Below are positions 1-8,372 of a stretch of 64,000 nucleotides of DNA, piece after piece. The stretch lies in NCBI GenBank assembly GCA_016879935.1, contig JAACJQ010000056.1:31830-95829 (forward strand). The letters are read 5' to 3'. How positions within the stretch are numbered: the first letter of the stretch is position 1; each line of letters starts with the position of its first letter. The DNA is from Archangiaceae bacterium (lineage in GTDB: Bacteria > Myxococcota > Myxococcia > Myxococcales > Myxococcaceae). The notes under the pieces are model-generated. The model was given only the letters and a program-made list of their open reading frames with translations, did no database searches and was not told the DNA's origin. A program made the translations under genes and the position numbers.

Positions 1-180
1 AACCTCCCGCCGTCGCGGAACCTCCCGCCGTCGCGGAACCGCCCGCCGTCGCAGCGCCACCCGCCGTCGCAGCGCCACCCGCCGTCGCGGAACCGCCGGC
101 GTCACCGCCGGCCGTCGCGTTGCCACCGGCTGACGCCGTGCCGCCTGCTGACGCCGTGCCGCCTGCTGTCGCCGTACCGC
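1..180. repeat. 18-bp coding tandem repeat (GGSATA linker)
   Basis: At least five 18-bp units run from position 1 to 90 with little variation, followed by diverged units to about 180. On the minus strand they encode the six-residue unit GGSATA and variants. The array lies inside a lipoprotein gene and keeps its frame, so copy-number change would lengthen or shorten the linker without breaking the gene. Confidence 0.8.
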
Positions 181-499
181 CCGCATCTGACGAGCCACCT
201 GCCGTCGCGGAGCCACCAGCCGCCGCGATTCCTCCACCACTCGCGACACCACCAGCGCTCGCTGTGCCACCGCCTGCCGATGCCGCGCCGCCAGCACTCG
301 AGTCGCCCCCTCCCTGACTCGAGCCTCCTCCAGTCGGCGCCGTGCACTTCCCACTCATGCACGTGCTCCCCGTCGAGCACATGCTGTCCGAGGTGCACTG
401 ATCACTCGTCGGCGAAAAGCAGCCGGCCAACGAGACAAGACCCACCCACAACGGAAGCGCGCGGGCGCGCCCCCGGTACGAACGCAGCGAAGTTGTCAT
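1..499 (-). CDS. Lipoprotein with Gly/Ala/Ser repeat linker (C-terminus beyond window edge)
   Basis: An open frame runs from the ATG at 499 to the left edge without a stop. The N-terminus has a basic stretch (RSYRGRARA), a hydrophobic segment and the lipobox LAGC at about residues 25-28, so it is probably an outer-membrane or periplasmic lipoprotein. A short Cys-rich stretch (DQCTSDSMCSTGSTCMSGKC) follows. The rest is a low-complexity linker of GGSATA/GGTASA units, a style common in myxobacterial surface proteins. The functional C-terminal domain lies outside the window, so no function can be given. The upstream gene is divergent. No clear Shine-Dalgarno sequence is visible, so the start rests on the signal peptide. 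Confidence 0.75.
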   Translation of the reverse strand, partial: MTTSLRSYRGRARALPLWVGLVSLAGCFSPTSDQCTSDSMCSTGSTCMSGKCTAPTGGGSSQGGGDSSAGGAASAGGGTASAGGVASGGGIAAAGGSATAGGSSDAGGTATAGGTASAGGTASAGGNATAGGDAGGSATAGGAATAGGAATAGGSATAGGSATAGG

Positions 500-760
500 G
501 GTGCGTGGGCCTTTGTGCAATCGCTGTGCACAGGCCCGCACACCGACTCAACCGCGCGGCGTTCGGGCGAAAACGTTCGATGTCGACGGTTCTCCCGCGC
601 CGCGCGAACGACGTGGCGATCGACGACTGACACCCTGCTGGCAGGGGCTGATCACAACCGCGGTTCGACGAGAACGCGACCGTGGTTGCGTTCGCGCACA
701 AGCAAGCCCGCGTGTGTGTTCGGCGCGCGGCTCGGTCCGTGACTTGCTCAACCACGAGGC

Positions 761-1561
761 ATGCGACGACTGATGGTGCTGCTGCTCGCGGCGTGTGGAG
801 GCGTGACGGTCACCAACGTGGATGCAGGCGCTGACGGGCCGATCTTCTCGGGCGGCCTCGGTGGCGTCGGCGGAGGCGGACTCCTCATCACAGGTGGAGG
901 CTCAGCTGCTGGCGGCAGTGCTGCACCGTCGGGCGGCGCGGCGACTGGTGGCGGGGCGAGCGGCGGTGCCTCGGTCGTCGACGCGGGTTCTCCTCGAGAT
1001 GCGGGCTTCGAGAACCCACGCTTCGACCTTCCCGATGCGGGTGATGCGGGCGCGATGACGTGCGCCTGGCTCGACGGTGACAACTGCTGGAAGCGCCACG
1101 TCGACGCGATCGTGCAGTGCGGCCTGCCGGTCGGAGCCATCGGCCAGTTCACCGCCGATGGCCGCCAGTGCGTCTTCGACGGCGGGCTGACGATGACGTT
1201 CTCGGGCGAAGTCCCCGAGGTGACGGACGGCGGCACATTCTGGATCGCGGCGTTCCGGCTCTCGACGCCGACGAACCCCTCATGCTTCGAGACGGCCTAC
1301 GCGCTGGGCCGCGCGCGCTTCTCTGCAGGCTCGACGCGCGTCTGGTCTCACAACACGTCGTTGTTCAGCTACGAGATCGTCTGCCCTGACCGCTCCGTCT
1401 TCGACAACGCACCGGAGCACGGAGCGTGTTCCGACTTCGGCTTGCGCTACCTCGGCGGAGGCGTGCCCGGTCATGACCTCCACTGCGACGGCACCGAGTG
1501 CCGAGTCAGCTTCAACGGCGCGCGTGAAGGCAAACGCATCGCCGCGCGATGCCTGCGGTGA
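761..1561 (+). CDS. Putative lipoprotein, unknown function
   Basis: The 266-residue protein starts with a short signal peptide and the lipobox LAAC (cysteine about residue 12), followed by Gly/Ala-rich linker and two VDAG/PDAG motifs typical of myxobacterial lipoproteins. From about residue 105 there is a globular Cys-containing domain (DGDNCWKRH, CPDRSVFDN, ECRVSFNGAREGKR) with no family I recognise. The ATG at 761 has GAGG about 3 bases upstream. It is divergent from the repeat lipoprotein at 499 and converges on the DUF2721 gene, with only three bases between the stop codons. Confidence 0.8.
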   Translation: MRRLMVLLLAACGGVTVTNVDAGADGPIFSGGLGGVGGGGLLITGGGSAAGGSAAPSGGAATGGGASGGASVVDAGSPRDAGFENPRFDLPDAGDAGAMTCAWLDGDNCWKRHVDAIVQCGLPVGAIGQFTADGRQCVFDGGLTMTFSGEVPEVTDGGTFWIAAFRLSTPTNPSCFETAYALGRARFSAGSTRVWSHNTSLFSYEIVCPDRSVFDNAPEHGACSDFGLRYLGGGVPGHDLHCDGTECRVSFNGAREGKRIAARCLR

Positions 1562-1564
1562 CCG

Positions 1565-2026
1565 TCACGTCGGCTTCGGTGGTACCACCGCGTGCTGTCC
1601 GAACCGCAACGAGTCGAGCGAGAGCACGGCCTCGCGCATGAAGGCGACCAGCGCGAACACGAACAGCCCCATCGCGACGATGAACAGCACCGCCACCGCC
1701 GCGCCCAGGTTCGTCTGCGTGAGGTACCCGACGAAGGCGATGGTGATGAGCAGACAGACACTGAGCGCCGCGCCGACGCCCGAGGTGAGCGCGCGATGAA
1801 TCAACCGCGCCCGATGTGACAGCGTCGACAACTCCGTGTGCGCGCGCCGCTGCTCGTCCTCGCCCAGCGTCGGGAGCTGTGACTCCAACAACCGCGCGCG
1901 GTCGATGATTCGGGAGAGCCGGGTCGTCAGCACGCCGAGGGTGGTGCCGATGGCCGAGAGCAGAAAGACGGGAGCCACCGCCAACTGAATCGTGTGCGTG
2001 ATGTCCGAGAGCGCGTTGTCAGCCAT
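1565..2026 (-). CDS. DUF2721 family membrane protein
   Basis: The 153-residue integral membrane protein matches the DUF2721 pattern: an N-terminal helix (HTIQLAVAPVFLLSAIG), a conserved basic stretch (TTRLSRIIDRARLLE), a charged middle segment, then two more hydrophobic helices at about residues 83-130. The function of the family is unknown; it sits in the inner membrane. The ATG at 2026 is the first possible start. It converges on the lipoprotein gene to its left and has its own promoter region to the right. Confidence 0.85.
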   Translation of the reverse strand: MADNALSDITHTIQLAVAPVFLLSAIGTTLGVLTTRLSRIIDRARLLESQLPTLGEDEQRRAHTELSTLSHRARLIHRALTSGVGAALSVCLLITIAFVGYLTQTNLGAAVAVLFIVAMGLFVFALVAFMREAVLSLDSLRFGQHAVVPPKPT

Positions 2027-2096
2027 GCCGACATGCTGACCGCCCCGGGCTGCGTTCGCCGCTTTTCCACCACTGCCGCGAGAAGTTCTTCCGAAG

Positions 2097-2972
2097 TCAG
2101 CGAGCAGCTTTCACCCAGTCTTCGATGCGATGCACGAGGCGTCGCCGCTCCGGCCCGAAGACGGGCACGAGCGGGTACGCGTGGGGCAGATCGCTCGCTT
2201 CGTCATGCTCGACGTCGACGCCGGCCACGCGCGCCTTCTCGACGAAGGCGTGAATCTCTCCGCGAAACGCCTCCTGCCCGCCGCTCGCCATGAACGTACG
2301 CGGCAGCCCCTGCAGGTCGGCGAACGCGGGTGACGCGAGCGGGTTCGTCGCATCGGCGCCGGCGAGGTATGCGCTCGCCAGCCGGCGAATCACGTCAGCC
2401 TCGAGGTAGTCGTGCGGCGCGTCGTCGACGGTCGGCGAGCTCGCGGTGAGGTCGAGCCACGGAGAGACGAGCAACAACCCGGTGACCCGCTCACCACGCA
2501 GCCGCTGCCACGCGCCGAGCGCGAGCGTTCCACCCGCAGAGTCTCCTGCGAGCATCACGTCGTCGCTCTCGTGGAGCACCGACTCGAGCACCTTCGTCAC
2601 GTCGTCGAGCCCGGCGGGGAAGGGCGCCTCGGGCGCGAGGCGGTAGAGCGGAAAGACCGTGCGCCGCTTCAGCGTCGTCGCGAGCGAACGAAGAAAGTAC
2701 GCGTGCGTCGCGAAGGAGCCACCATGAAAGCCGCCGCCGTGCACGTAGACGAGCAGCCCGCGCGAGGCGCCATCGGGCAGCAGGAAGCGGCACGGCACGC
2801 CCGCGACCTCGCCGTCCCACTCCTTCACCTCGGGCCACGACATCGAGCGTGACGCCGCGTCGAGCAGCGCCCTCGCCTGCTGCGGGTCTTTCGGGAGCAG
2901 GCGGCTCTGCTGCTTGAGCAGCTCGACCGTTCCCTGAATTCGAAAACTCGGCGCTGCAGGTCGTGACGTCAC
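2097..2972 (-). CDS. HSL-family alpha/beta hydrolase (esterase)
   Basis: The 291-residue cytoplasmic esterase belongs to the hormone-sensitive-lipase group. It has the oxyanion-hole motif HGGGF (78-82), the nucleophile elbow GDSAGG (143-148, Ser145) and a C-terminal catalytic His in DLPHAYPL. Where most relatives have Asp in the acid position, this one reads GGQEAFRGE, so the acid residue may be Glu. The GTG start at 2972 overlaps the TGA of the upstream gene as GTGA, which implies translational coupling; a longer upstream reading would invade that gene. It is the last gene of a three-gene hydrolase operon. The natural ester substrate is unknown. Confidence 0.87.
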   Translation of the reverse strand: MTSRPAAPSFRIQGTVELLKQQSRLLPKDPQQARALLDAASRSMSWPEVKEWDGEVAGVPCRFLLPDGASRGLLVYVHGGGFHGGSFATHAYFLRSLATTLKRRTVFPLYRLAPEAPFPAGLDDVTKVLESVLHESDDVMLAGDSAGGTLALGAWQRLRGERVTGLLLVSPWLDLTASSPTVDDAPHDYLEADVIRRLASAYLAGADATNPLASPAFADLQGLPRTFMASGGQEAFRGEIHAFVEKARVAGVDVEHDEASDLPHAYPLVPVFGPERRRLVHRIEDWVKAAR

Positions 2973-4129
2973 GGGTCTGCTGTAACCACCGAGACGCCAG
3001 GAGCCAGTGCATCGGCCTTCTCCTGGGTCAGCAGCGCGTACGAGCCCTGGCTGTTGCGCAGCGTCGCGTTGAAGAGCGCGACGGCGAAGTGGTTCATCAG
3101 CGGCTGCGCGACGGCGGCCTTCGGTGCGGGGTCGGCGCAGCCATCGTTGAGCACGCTCTTCACGTTCGCGCCGGGAATGTCGAGCTTGATGCTGTCTGAC
3201 ACCGCCGCGAGGTCGAACGCGCAGATGTCGGAGAAGGTGAAGTGCCCGCCCTTCGTGATGTCGAGCAGCCAGCGCGGCTTCTTCATGGCCGCCCAGCTCG
3301 GCGCGACGTTGTCGTCCCACTTCAGCGTGCGGTCGCCGTGCGCGCCCTGAATCATCACCGGAATGCCGAGGTCGGGCTTGCCGAGGTCGATGAAGAAGAG
3401 GTCGGTCGACGGAGGCGCCTGCGGCACGATGACCTTCACGCGTTTGTCGATGGCGGCGACGCGGAGCGCGGTGAGGGCTCCGAAGCTGTGGCCCGTCACG
3501 CCGACGCGCTCGGGGTCGACCATGCCGTACAGCGGGTCGGTCTCGGGCAGCCGTTGGTACGCGGTGATGAGGTACTGCGCGTCGACGGGCCGCGTGCCCA
3601 GGCCGATGCCGACGTCCTGCAGTTGGTTGCGCACCGCATAGTCGAGCGTGCCGCCTTCGTGGTCGGCAGAGACCACCACGTAGCCATGAGACGCGAGCAG
3701 CACCGTGTAGAAGGTCGACTGCCAGCGAATCGCGCCCTGCCCGTGCGAGAAGACGACGAGCGGAAACGGGCCGTGCGACTTCGCGGGCGTCGCGTCACGC
3801 ACCGCGGGCGTCTCGAGCAGCGGCACGTTCACGAGCGCGGCCTTCTGCTCCTCGGTGAAGCGCTCCCTGATGTCGTAGCTGACGGTGGGCTTGCCGCGCG
3901 TGTCTTGCGTCGCCGGGTACCAGATCTCGGTGATGAGCAACCGCGGCGAACCATCGGGCTTCGGGCGGCGGCGGTCTTCGTGCGTGACGGTGCGAACGCC
4001 GACGGGGAAGGGGCCGAGCTTCGACGGTTCGGGGGTCGCGTTGGGCCCGGCGGGTTCGAACGGCAGCGGGTCGACCGCGGCCATGGGCGAGCACGCCGCG
4101 ACGAAGAGGAGGGCGACGGCGGCGCGCAT
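2969..4129 (-). CDS. Exported alpha/beta hydrolase lipoprotein, PAF-acetylhydrolase/dienelactone hydrolase type
   Basis: The 386-residue lipoprotein has the lipobox VAAC (Cys13). The hydrolase fold carries an FSHGQG oxyanion stretch at about 127-132, the nucleophile elbow GHSFG (213-217, Ser215) and a late catalytic His in KGGHFTF. The layout matches platelet-activating-factor acetylhydrolase-like proteins, which cleave short acyl or ester groups. Its start overlaps the stop of the 5'-nucleotidase-like gene as TGATG, and its own stop overlaps the next start as GTGA, so three exported or cytoplasmic hydrolases are translated as one coupled unit. Substrate is unknown. Confidence 0.85.
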   Translation of the reverse strand: MRAAVALLFVAACSPMAAVDPLPFEPAGPNATPEPSKLGPFPVGVRTVTHEDRRRPKPDGSPRLLITEIWYPATQDTRGKPTVSYDIRERFTEEQKAALVNVPLLETPAVRDATPAKSHGPFPLVVFSHGQGAIRWQSTFYTVLLASHGYVVVSADHEGGTLDYAVRNQLQDVGIGLGTRPVDAQYLITAYQRLPETDPLYGMVDPERVGVTGHSFGALTALRVAAIDKRVKVIVPQAPPSTDLFFIDLGKPDLGIPVMIQGAHGDRTLKWDDNVAPSWAAMKKPRWLLDITKGGHFTFSDICAFDLAAVSDSIKLDIPGANVKSVLNDGCADPAPKAAVAQPLMNHFAVALFNATLRNSQGSYALLTQEKADALAPGVSVVTADP

Positions 4130-5664
4130 CACTTCACCTTCAAGAAGCCCTCGAGCGGCTTCTTCTCGTCCGACTTCTTCGCCGCCGTCCACTCGATGAG
4201 CGCCGCCTGCCACGACACCTTCGTCTCCGTCGGCGCGGGGTCGGCCTTGTTGAGCGCGAAGCCATCACCGCCCAGGTACAGGTAGTCCGACGTCGCGACC
4301 GTGTACGTCTTCTTCGGGTCGATGGCCGCGCCCTTCGCGTCGACCCAGCCGTCACCCTTCGGCTTCACGCCGGCGACGCGCGCCTCGGTGTTGTCGAGCG
4401 CCGCGAGCAACGCTTCGCCGGTGAGCTTCACGATGACGATCTGGTTGTCGAACGGCACGAGGTCGTAGATCGACGCCTTCGTCACGGCGCCCTTGGGCAG
4501 CGCCTGACGCACGCCCTTGCGGTTGAGCAGCGCGACGTCGGTCTTGAACTGCTCCTTGAGCGAGGTGGTCAGCCAGTGCGCCATCACCGGCGACTCCTGC
4601 TCGATGCCGTCTTTCGTGAACGCGATGGTTCCACCGAGCGCCTCGTCGAGCTTCTTCTTCCAGGCGTCGACCAGCTCCTTCGCTTTCGGGTCGGCGGGCG
4701 GCGCGCCTTCGGAGTTCACCTCGACCGACGTCACCACGCTCGTCACCTGCACCGGCGTCGCGCCGAGCGCCACCGAGAGCGAGACCTTCGCGTACGTCGA
4801 GAGCCGGCTGCCCGGGTAGACCAGCTTGGTGCCGCCCACCGAGTCGGGGAACGGGCCGTCGCAGCGGCGCCCCGCGAAGAAGGCGAGGTTCCAGTCGGCG
4901 TGGCCTTCGAGAATCGCCGGCGCGTCGTTGAGACAGCCGTCGCTCACGACACCGACGACGTGGGGCCCTGCGGCCTTCACGTCGGCCATCACCTTCGTCA
5001 GCGCGTCGGCCTCGTCGATGGCCTCGAGCCCCTTCATGCGCCCGGGCATCGGCGTCACCGTCGCCTTGCGCGCGGCGAGCCCGATGATGGCGACCTTCAC
5101 GCCCTTGCGCGTCAGCAACCGGAAGCTGCCCAGCCCCAGCGCCTTGCCGTCATCGTCTTTCGCGACGAGGTTGGCCGCGAGATAGGGGAAGCCACCCTTG
5201 TTGCGGTTCGAGAGGAACTGCTCGCGGTTCCAGTCGAGCTCGCGGTTGCCGAGCGCCGAGGCCGCGTACCCCATCTGTCGCATCACCTCGGCCGTCGGCT
5301 CGCCCTTGAAGTAGCTCGAGATGGCCTGGCCATTCGCGTTGTCGCCGGTCGAGACGACGATGGTCGAGCCGTTCTCACACGCCGCGTCTCCCGTCTCCTT
5401 CAGCGGCCCTGCGCAGTGGCCTTCGGAGGCGACCCAGCGGCCGAGCAGCTCGGCAGCGCCACCACGCGACTTGCCCTCGTCGGTGACCGGCAACAGGTAC
5501 CCGTTCTCGGCGCCCGTGATGAGCACCGTGACGGTCTCCTGCTTCAACGTCTTCGGGTCGACCGGCGCAGCGGCGTGCGTGTCGGGAGCGGGGTCTTCCT
5601 TCTTCTTGTCGGGGCAGGCGAGCAACGGCAGAACGGCGAGCAGGGCGAGAGCGCGACGCATCAT
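4129..5664 (-). CDS. 5'-nucleotidase (UshA)-like lipoprotein with degenerate metallophosphatase site
   Basis: The 511-residue lipoprotein (lipobox LLAC) has the two-domain plan of UshA: an N-terminal calcineurin-like metallophosphatase domain and a C-terminal 5'-nucleotidase substrate domain (DVALLNRKGVRQALPKG, IYDLVPFDNQI). Most metal ligands expected of the family are replaced. The DxH motif reads GAENG, GNHE reads GNRE, the later SHxG reads SDG, and GHxH reads GRRC; only STGDN is kept. The fold is clear but two-metal catalysis is doubtful, so it may be a binding protein. It is the first gene of the hydrolase operon and starts with two adjacent Met codons. Confidence 0.85.
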   Translation of the reverse strand: MMRRALALLAVLPLLACPDKKKEDPAPDTHAAAPVDPKTLKQETVTVLITGAENGYLLPVTDEGKSRGGAAELLGRWVASEGHCAGPLKETGDAACENGSTIVVSTGDNANGQAISSYFKGEPTAEVMRQMGYAASALGNRELDWNREQFLSNRNKGGFPYLAANLVAKDDDGKALGLGSFRLLTRKGVKVAIIGLAARKATVTPMPGRMKGLEAIDEADALTKVMADVKAAGPHVVGVVSDGCLNDAPAILEGHADWNLAFFAGRRCDGPFPDSVGGTKLVYPGSRLSTYAKVSLSVALGATPVQVTSVVTSVEVNSEGAPPADPKAKELVDAWKKKLDEALGGTIAFTKDGIEQESPVMAHWLTTSLKEQFKTDVALLNRKGVRQALPKGAVTKASIYDLVPFDNQIVIVKLTGEALLAALDNTEARVAGVKPKGDGWVDAKGAAIDPKKTYTVATSDYLYLGGDGFALNKADPAPTETKVSWQAALIEWTAAKKSDEKKPLEGFLKVK

Positions 5665-5912
5665 GCGGCGCTCGATAGCACCTCTCAGCGAGTGAGAGCG
5701 GGACGAAGAGACTTTTCAATCTCACCGCAGAGACGCGCGCGAGGAGCCAACCGTCGAGAAGCGCGAGCGCCATCACTTCGGCACCGAAGCTGCTCAGGCA
5801 CTCGTTCGCCGGGCAGGGTGATGGGGTGGGGGAAGGGGCCCGGCAGGTGATGGCGCGGAGGAGCCGAATCGGGGGATCGGCTCCTTCGCGCCTCCTTTTC
5901 GGGGAGGGTGGC

Positions 5913-6998
5913 GTGGGCACGCAGCGCAGCTCGAAGTTCCGGTCACATCACGACAGCCTGTTTCGCGCGGCATTCGCCCGGCCCGAAGCGCTGCGCAGCG
6001 AGGCCGAGGTGCTGCTCCCTCCGCCCTTCGTGCGCAGCCTCGACTTCAGCCGCGTCGACTTGCTGCAGACGCGCTTCATCGACGAGTCGCTGGCGCACAG
6101 TGAGAGTGACGCGACGTTTCGTATCGCGCACCACCGCCGGGAGGCGTTCGTCTACGTGCTGCTCGAGCACCAGCGAAAGAGTGACGCGCTGATGCCGTGG
6201 CGGTTGCTCCGCTACATGACGAGCGTGTGGATGAGCGTGCTCGGCCGCGAGCCTGAGCGGCGCACGCTGCCCATGCTCGTGCCGATGGTGCTCTCGAACG
6301 TGCCGGGAGGCTGGAAGGGGCCTCGCGCGTTCTCCGAGGTGGTGGAGCTCGTCGACGACGGCTTGCTGTCATCGGTGATTCCAGACTTCGAGTTCGTGCT
6401 CGACGACCTCGCCGAGGCCAGCACCGAGTCGTTGCGTGATCGGCCCGGGCCGGAGTTCACGCGGCTCGCGTTGTGGTTGCTCGCCTCGTCGTCGAACGCA
6501 GACAGGCTCATCGGTGAAGCGCCGAGCTGGTCAGACACCGTGGAGCGATTGCATCAGGAGGCCCCCGATGACCACCGCCGCGCCGTCATGTACCTTCTCA
6601 AGACCGTGAGCTTGACCCCTGCCCAGGCGAAGAAGATTCGAAAGCTCTTCTGGATGGGCCCCGACAAGCGCGTCGTCACGGTCGAAGACATCGCGTTCGC
6701 CGGGCTCGAAGAGGAGCGCGCGCAGTACAGGCAGCTCGGCCTCGAAGAAGGTCTCAAGCGGGGCGAGGGAGCGGGCCTGAAGCGTGGCCTCGAGGAGGGG
6801 CTCGAAAAGGGAATCGAGCAGGGGCGGGAAGAGCTGGTGTCCGTGCTCCGCGGTCTCTTGCTCACGCAGTGGCGGGCGCGCTTCGGCAAGGTGCCGCGCG
6901 CGGTGCAGAGCCGGTTCGCGAAGGCCGACGTGAAACAGCTCAAGCAGTGGGCACAGCGGCTCGTAACGGCGAAGTCGGCGAGCGACGTGCTCCGCTGA
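5913..6998 (+). CDS. Rpn/YhgA family PD-(D/E)XK nuclease (recombination-promoting nuclease/putative transposase)
   Basis: This 361-residue protein has the Rpn hallmarks: HDSLFRAAF near the N-terminus, a catalytic Asp in SESDATF, then the core VLLEHQ followed by a conserved LLRYM segment. The C-terminus carries a Glu/Gly/Leu-rich repeat (LGLEEGLKRGEGAGLKRG) seen in many relatives. Rpn proteins are DNA endonucleases that raise RecA-independent recombination. The GTG at 5913 was chosen because GGGGAGGG lies 4-5 bases upstream and relatives start close to the HDxLF motif; the frame is open from 5826. Its stop abuts the stop of the convergent YceI gene, forming TGATCA. Confidence 0.85.
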   Translation: MGTQRSSKFRSHHDSLFRAAFARPEALRSEAEVLLPPPFVRSLDFSRVDLLQTRFIDESLAHSESDATFRIAHHRREAFVYVLLEHQRKSDALMPWRLLRYMTSVWMSVLGREPERRTLPMLVPMVLSNVPGGWKGPRAFSEVVELVDDGLLSSVIPDFEFVLDDLAEASTESLRDRPGPEFTRLALWLLASSSNADRLIGEAPSWSDTVERLHQEAPDDHRRAVMYLLKTVSLTPAQAKKIRKLFWMGPDKRVVTVEDIAFAGLEEERAQYRQLGLEEGLKRGEGAGLKRGLEEGLEKGIEQGREELVSVLRGLLLTQWRARFGKVPRAVQSRFAKADVKQLKQWAQRLVTAKSASDVLR

Positions 6999-7601
6999 TC
7001 AGAGCGGCCGGGTGACGAGCTCGATGACGAGCTCCACCACGTCGCGATTGCCGAGTAACCCCAGCAGCGCCGAGAACGGCTGCACACCGTAATCGCTGAG
7101 CGCGATGCGCAACCGCGCCGAGCCGCGCAGCCGATTCTCGAGCAGCGTCACCGTGACCGGAACTTCGACCTCTCTCGTCACGCCGTGCAGCGTGAGGCGG
7201 CCCTTGATGGAGCCCTTGCCCGTCTCGTCCAGCATCGACTGCGTGCTCTCGAAGTGGATGGTGGCGAACTTCTCGACGTCGAGCTGACCGGGGCCCTTGA
7301 GGTGCTCTTCGATGGTCTTGCGGTCCGGGTCTTTCACTGGCGGCCCAACGCGCAGCTTCTCTCTGAGCGCTGGCTCGTCTGGAATCAACGACGCGGTCTC
7401 GACCGTGACGTCGACCTTCACGTGGGTCGGGTCCGGCCGGTCGAGGCTGCCACCGAAGCGTGTGGCGCGAACGACGTGGTCATGACCGGCCGCAGCGGCG
7501 ATGCCCCGCTTCCACACCAGCACCGAGAGCTCGCTCTTCTCGGGGTCGAGCGGCTCGGCGACGGCGACGGACGCGATGAGGCACAGCAGCAGACTTCTCA
7601 C
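6999..7601 (-). CDS. YceI-like domain secreted protein
   Basis: About 200 residues with a signal peptide (SLLLCLIASVAVA, then EPLDP) and a YceI-type lipocalin-like beta-barrel: GHDHVVRATRFGGSL near the start of the domain, GPGQLDVEKFATIHFES in the middle and a conserved LHGVTREVEVPV strand. YceI proteins bind isoprenoid or amide lipids in the periplasm. The GTG at 7601 was chosen because it places the signal peptide at the N-terminus and has AGAAGG just upstream; an in-frame start at 7652 would add a long Arg-rich leader. It is convergent with the Rpn gene and divergent from the isomerase-like gene. Confidence 0.8.
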   Translation of the reverse strand: MRSLLLCLIASVAVAEPLDPEKSELSVLVWKRGIAAAAGHDHVVRATRFGGSLDRPDPTHVKVDVTVETASLIPDEPALREKLRVGPPVKDPDRKTIEEHLKGPGQLDVEKFATIHFESTQSMLDETGKGSIKGRLTLHGVTREVEVPVTVTLLENRLRGSARLRIALSDYGVQPFSALLGLLGNRDVVELVIELVTRPL

Positions 7602-7694
7602 GGGCCTTCTGTGCCGGGCTCGCCTTCGCTTCGCCACCACAACTTCGACCACCGCCCGGGTGGTTCAAGTCGTTCTCGGGTAGAAACCGTCTTC

Positions 7695-8372
7695 GTGATC
7701 TTCCTCGCGCTCTCGTGCCTGCAGGGCCGCCCGATGCAGAGCGCGTTCGACGAGCTCGCGGGCCTCGGGGTCGGCGTGCAGCTGACGCCGGGAAACGAGC
7801 CGACGCGGCACTTCGACGCGAAGGTGAAGTCGTCGGGCGTTCCGTTTCGCACGCATCACGGGTTCTCGTTTCACGCGCGCGTCGCCCAGGTCTGGCGTGA
7901 CGACGGCGCCTGCGTCATCGCGACCGACAGCGTGCATCCTCCCAAGGAGAACACGCCGGCCGCACAGCACTTCGATGCCTGGCTCGAGCAGCATGGCGAC
8001 GAGCGTGTGCTCGAGACGATGTACCCGGGGTATCGGCTGGGCACCGGTGACGAGCTGGAGCGGGCGATGTCGCTCGGCGTCACCCTCGCCGTCGACGTCT
8101 CGCACCTGTTCATTCAGCGCACGTCGGGCGTGTTGACCGATGGCACGCTCCGCAAGGTGTTCGACTACGAGCGCATCGCCGAGGTGCACGTCTCGATGAA
8201 TGACGGCCGGCATGATTCACATCGACTCCTGCGACGAGACGCCTTCGGGCTCGCCTGGGCGAGGGAGCGCACGAAGCACGGTCTCCCGCTCATTCACGAG
8301 GCGTATCTGCACAAGGCCACGGCCGAGATGCGCCGCGCTCAGCTCTCGCTGCTGCACGAGGCGGTGGCATGA
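7695..8372 (+). CDS. Sugar phosphate isomerase/epimerase-like TIM-barrel protein
   Basis: This 225-residue protein starts with a conserved FLALSCLQGRP stretch followed by GLGVGVQLTPGNEPT, and has VDVSHLF and VHVSMNDGRHDSH later. This is the pattern of xylose-isomerase-like TIM barrels annotated as sugar phosphate isomerase/epimerase. His and Asp residues for a metal site are present (SHLF, NDGRHDSH, HEAYLH), but the substrate is not known. The GTG at 7695 was chosen because the conserved block begins right after it. Its stop overlaps the next ATG as ATGA, so it is coupled to the TIGR02996 protein. Confidence 0.7.
   Translation: MIFLALSCLQGRPMQSAFDELAGLGVGVQLTPGNEPTRHFDAKVKSSGVPFRTHHGFSFHARVAQVWRDDGACVIATDSVHPPKENTPAAQHFDAWLEQHGDERVLETMYPGYRLGTGDELERAMSLGVTLAVDVSHLFIQRTSGVLTDGTLRKVFDYERIAEVHVSMNDGRHDSHRLLRRDAFGLAWARERTKHGLPLIHEAYLHKATAEMRRAQLSLLHEAVA

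Noticed and set aside
1..180. Tandem 18-bp units as a possible CRISPR array
   Set aside because: Units are contiguous without spacers, keep a coding frame and lie inside a lipoprotein gene.
120..317. Pro/Ala-rich open frame on the plus strand (and a similar one at 61066-62136)
   Set aside because: It is the antisense reading of the GGSATA linker; the minus-strand frame has the lipoprotein signal and MYXO-like features.
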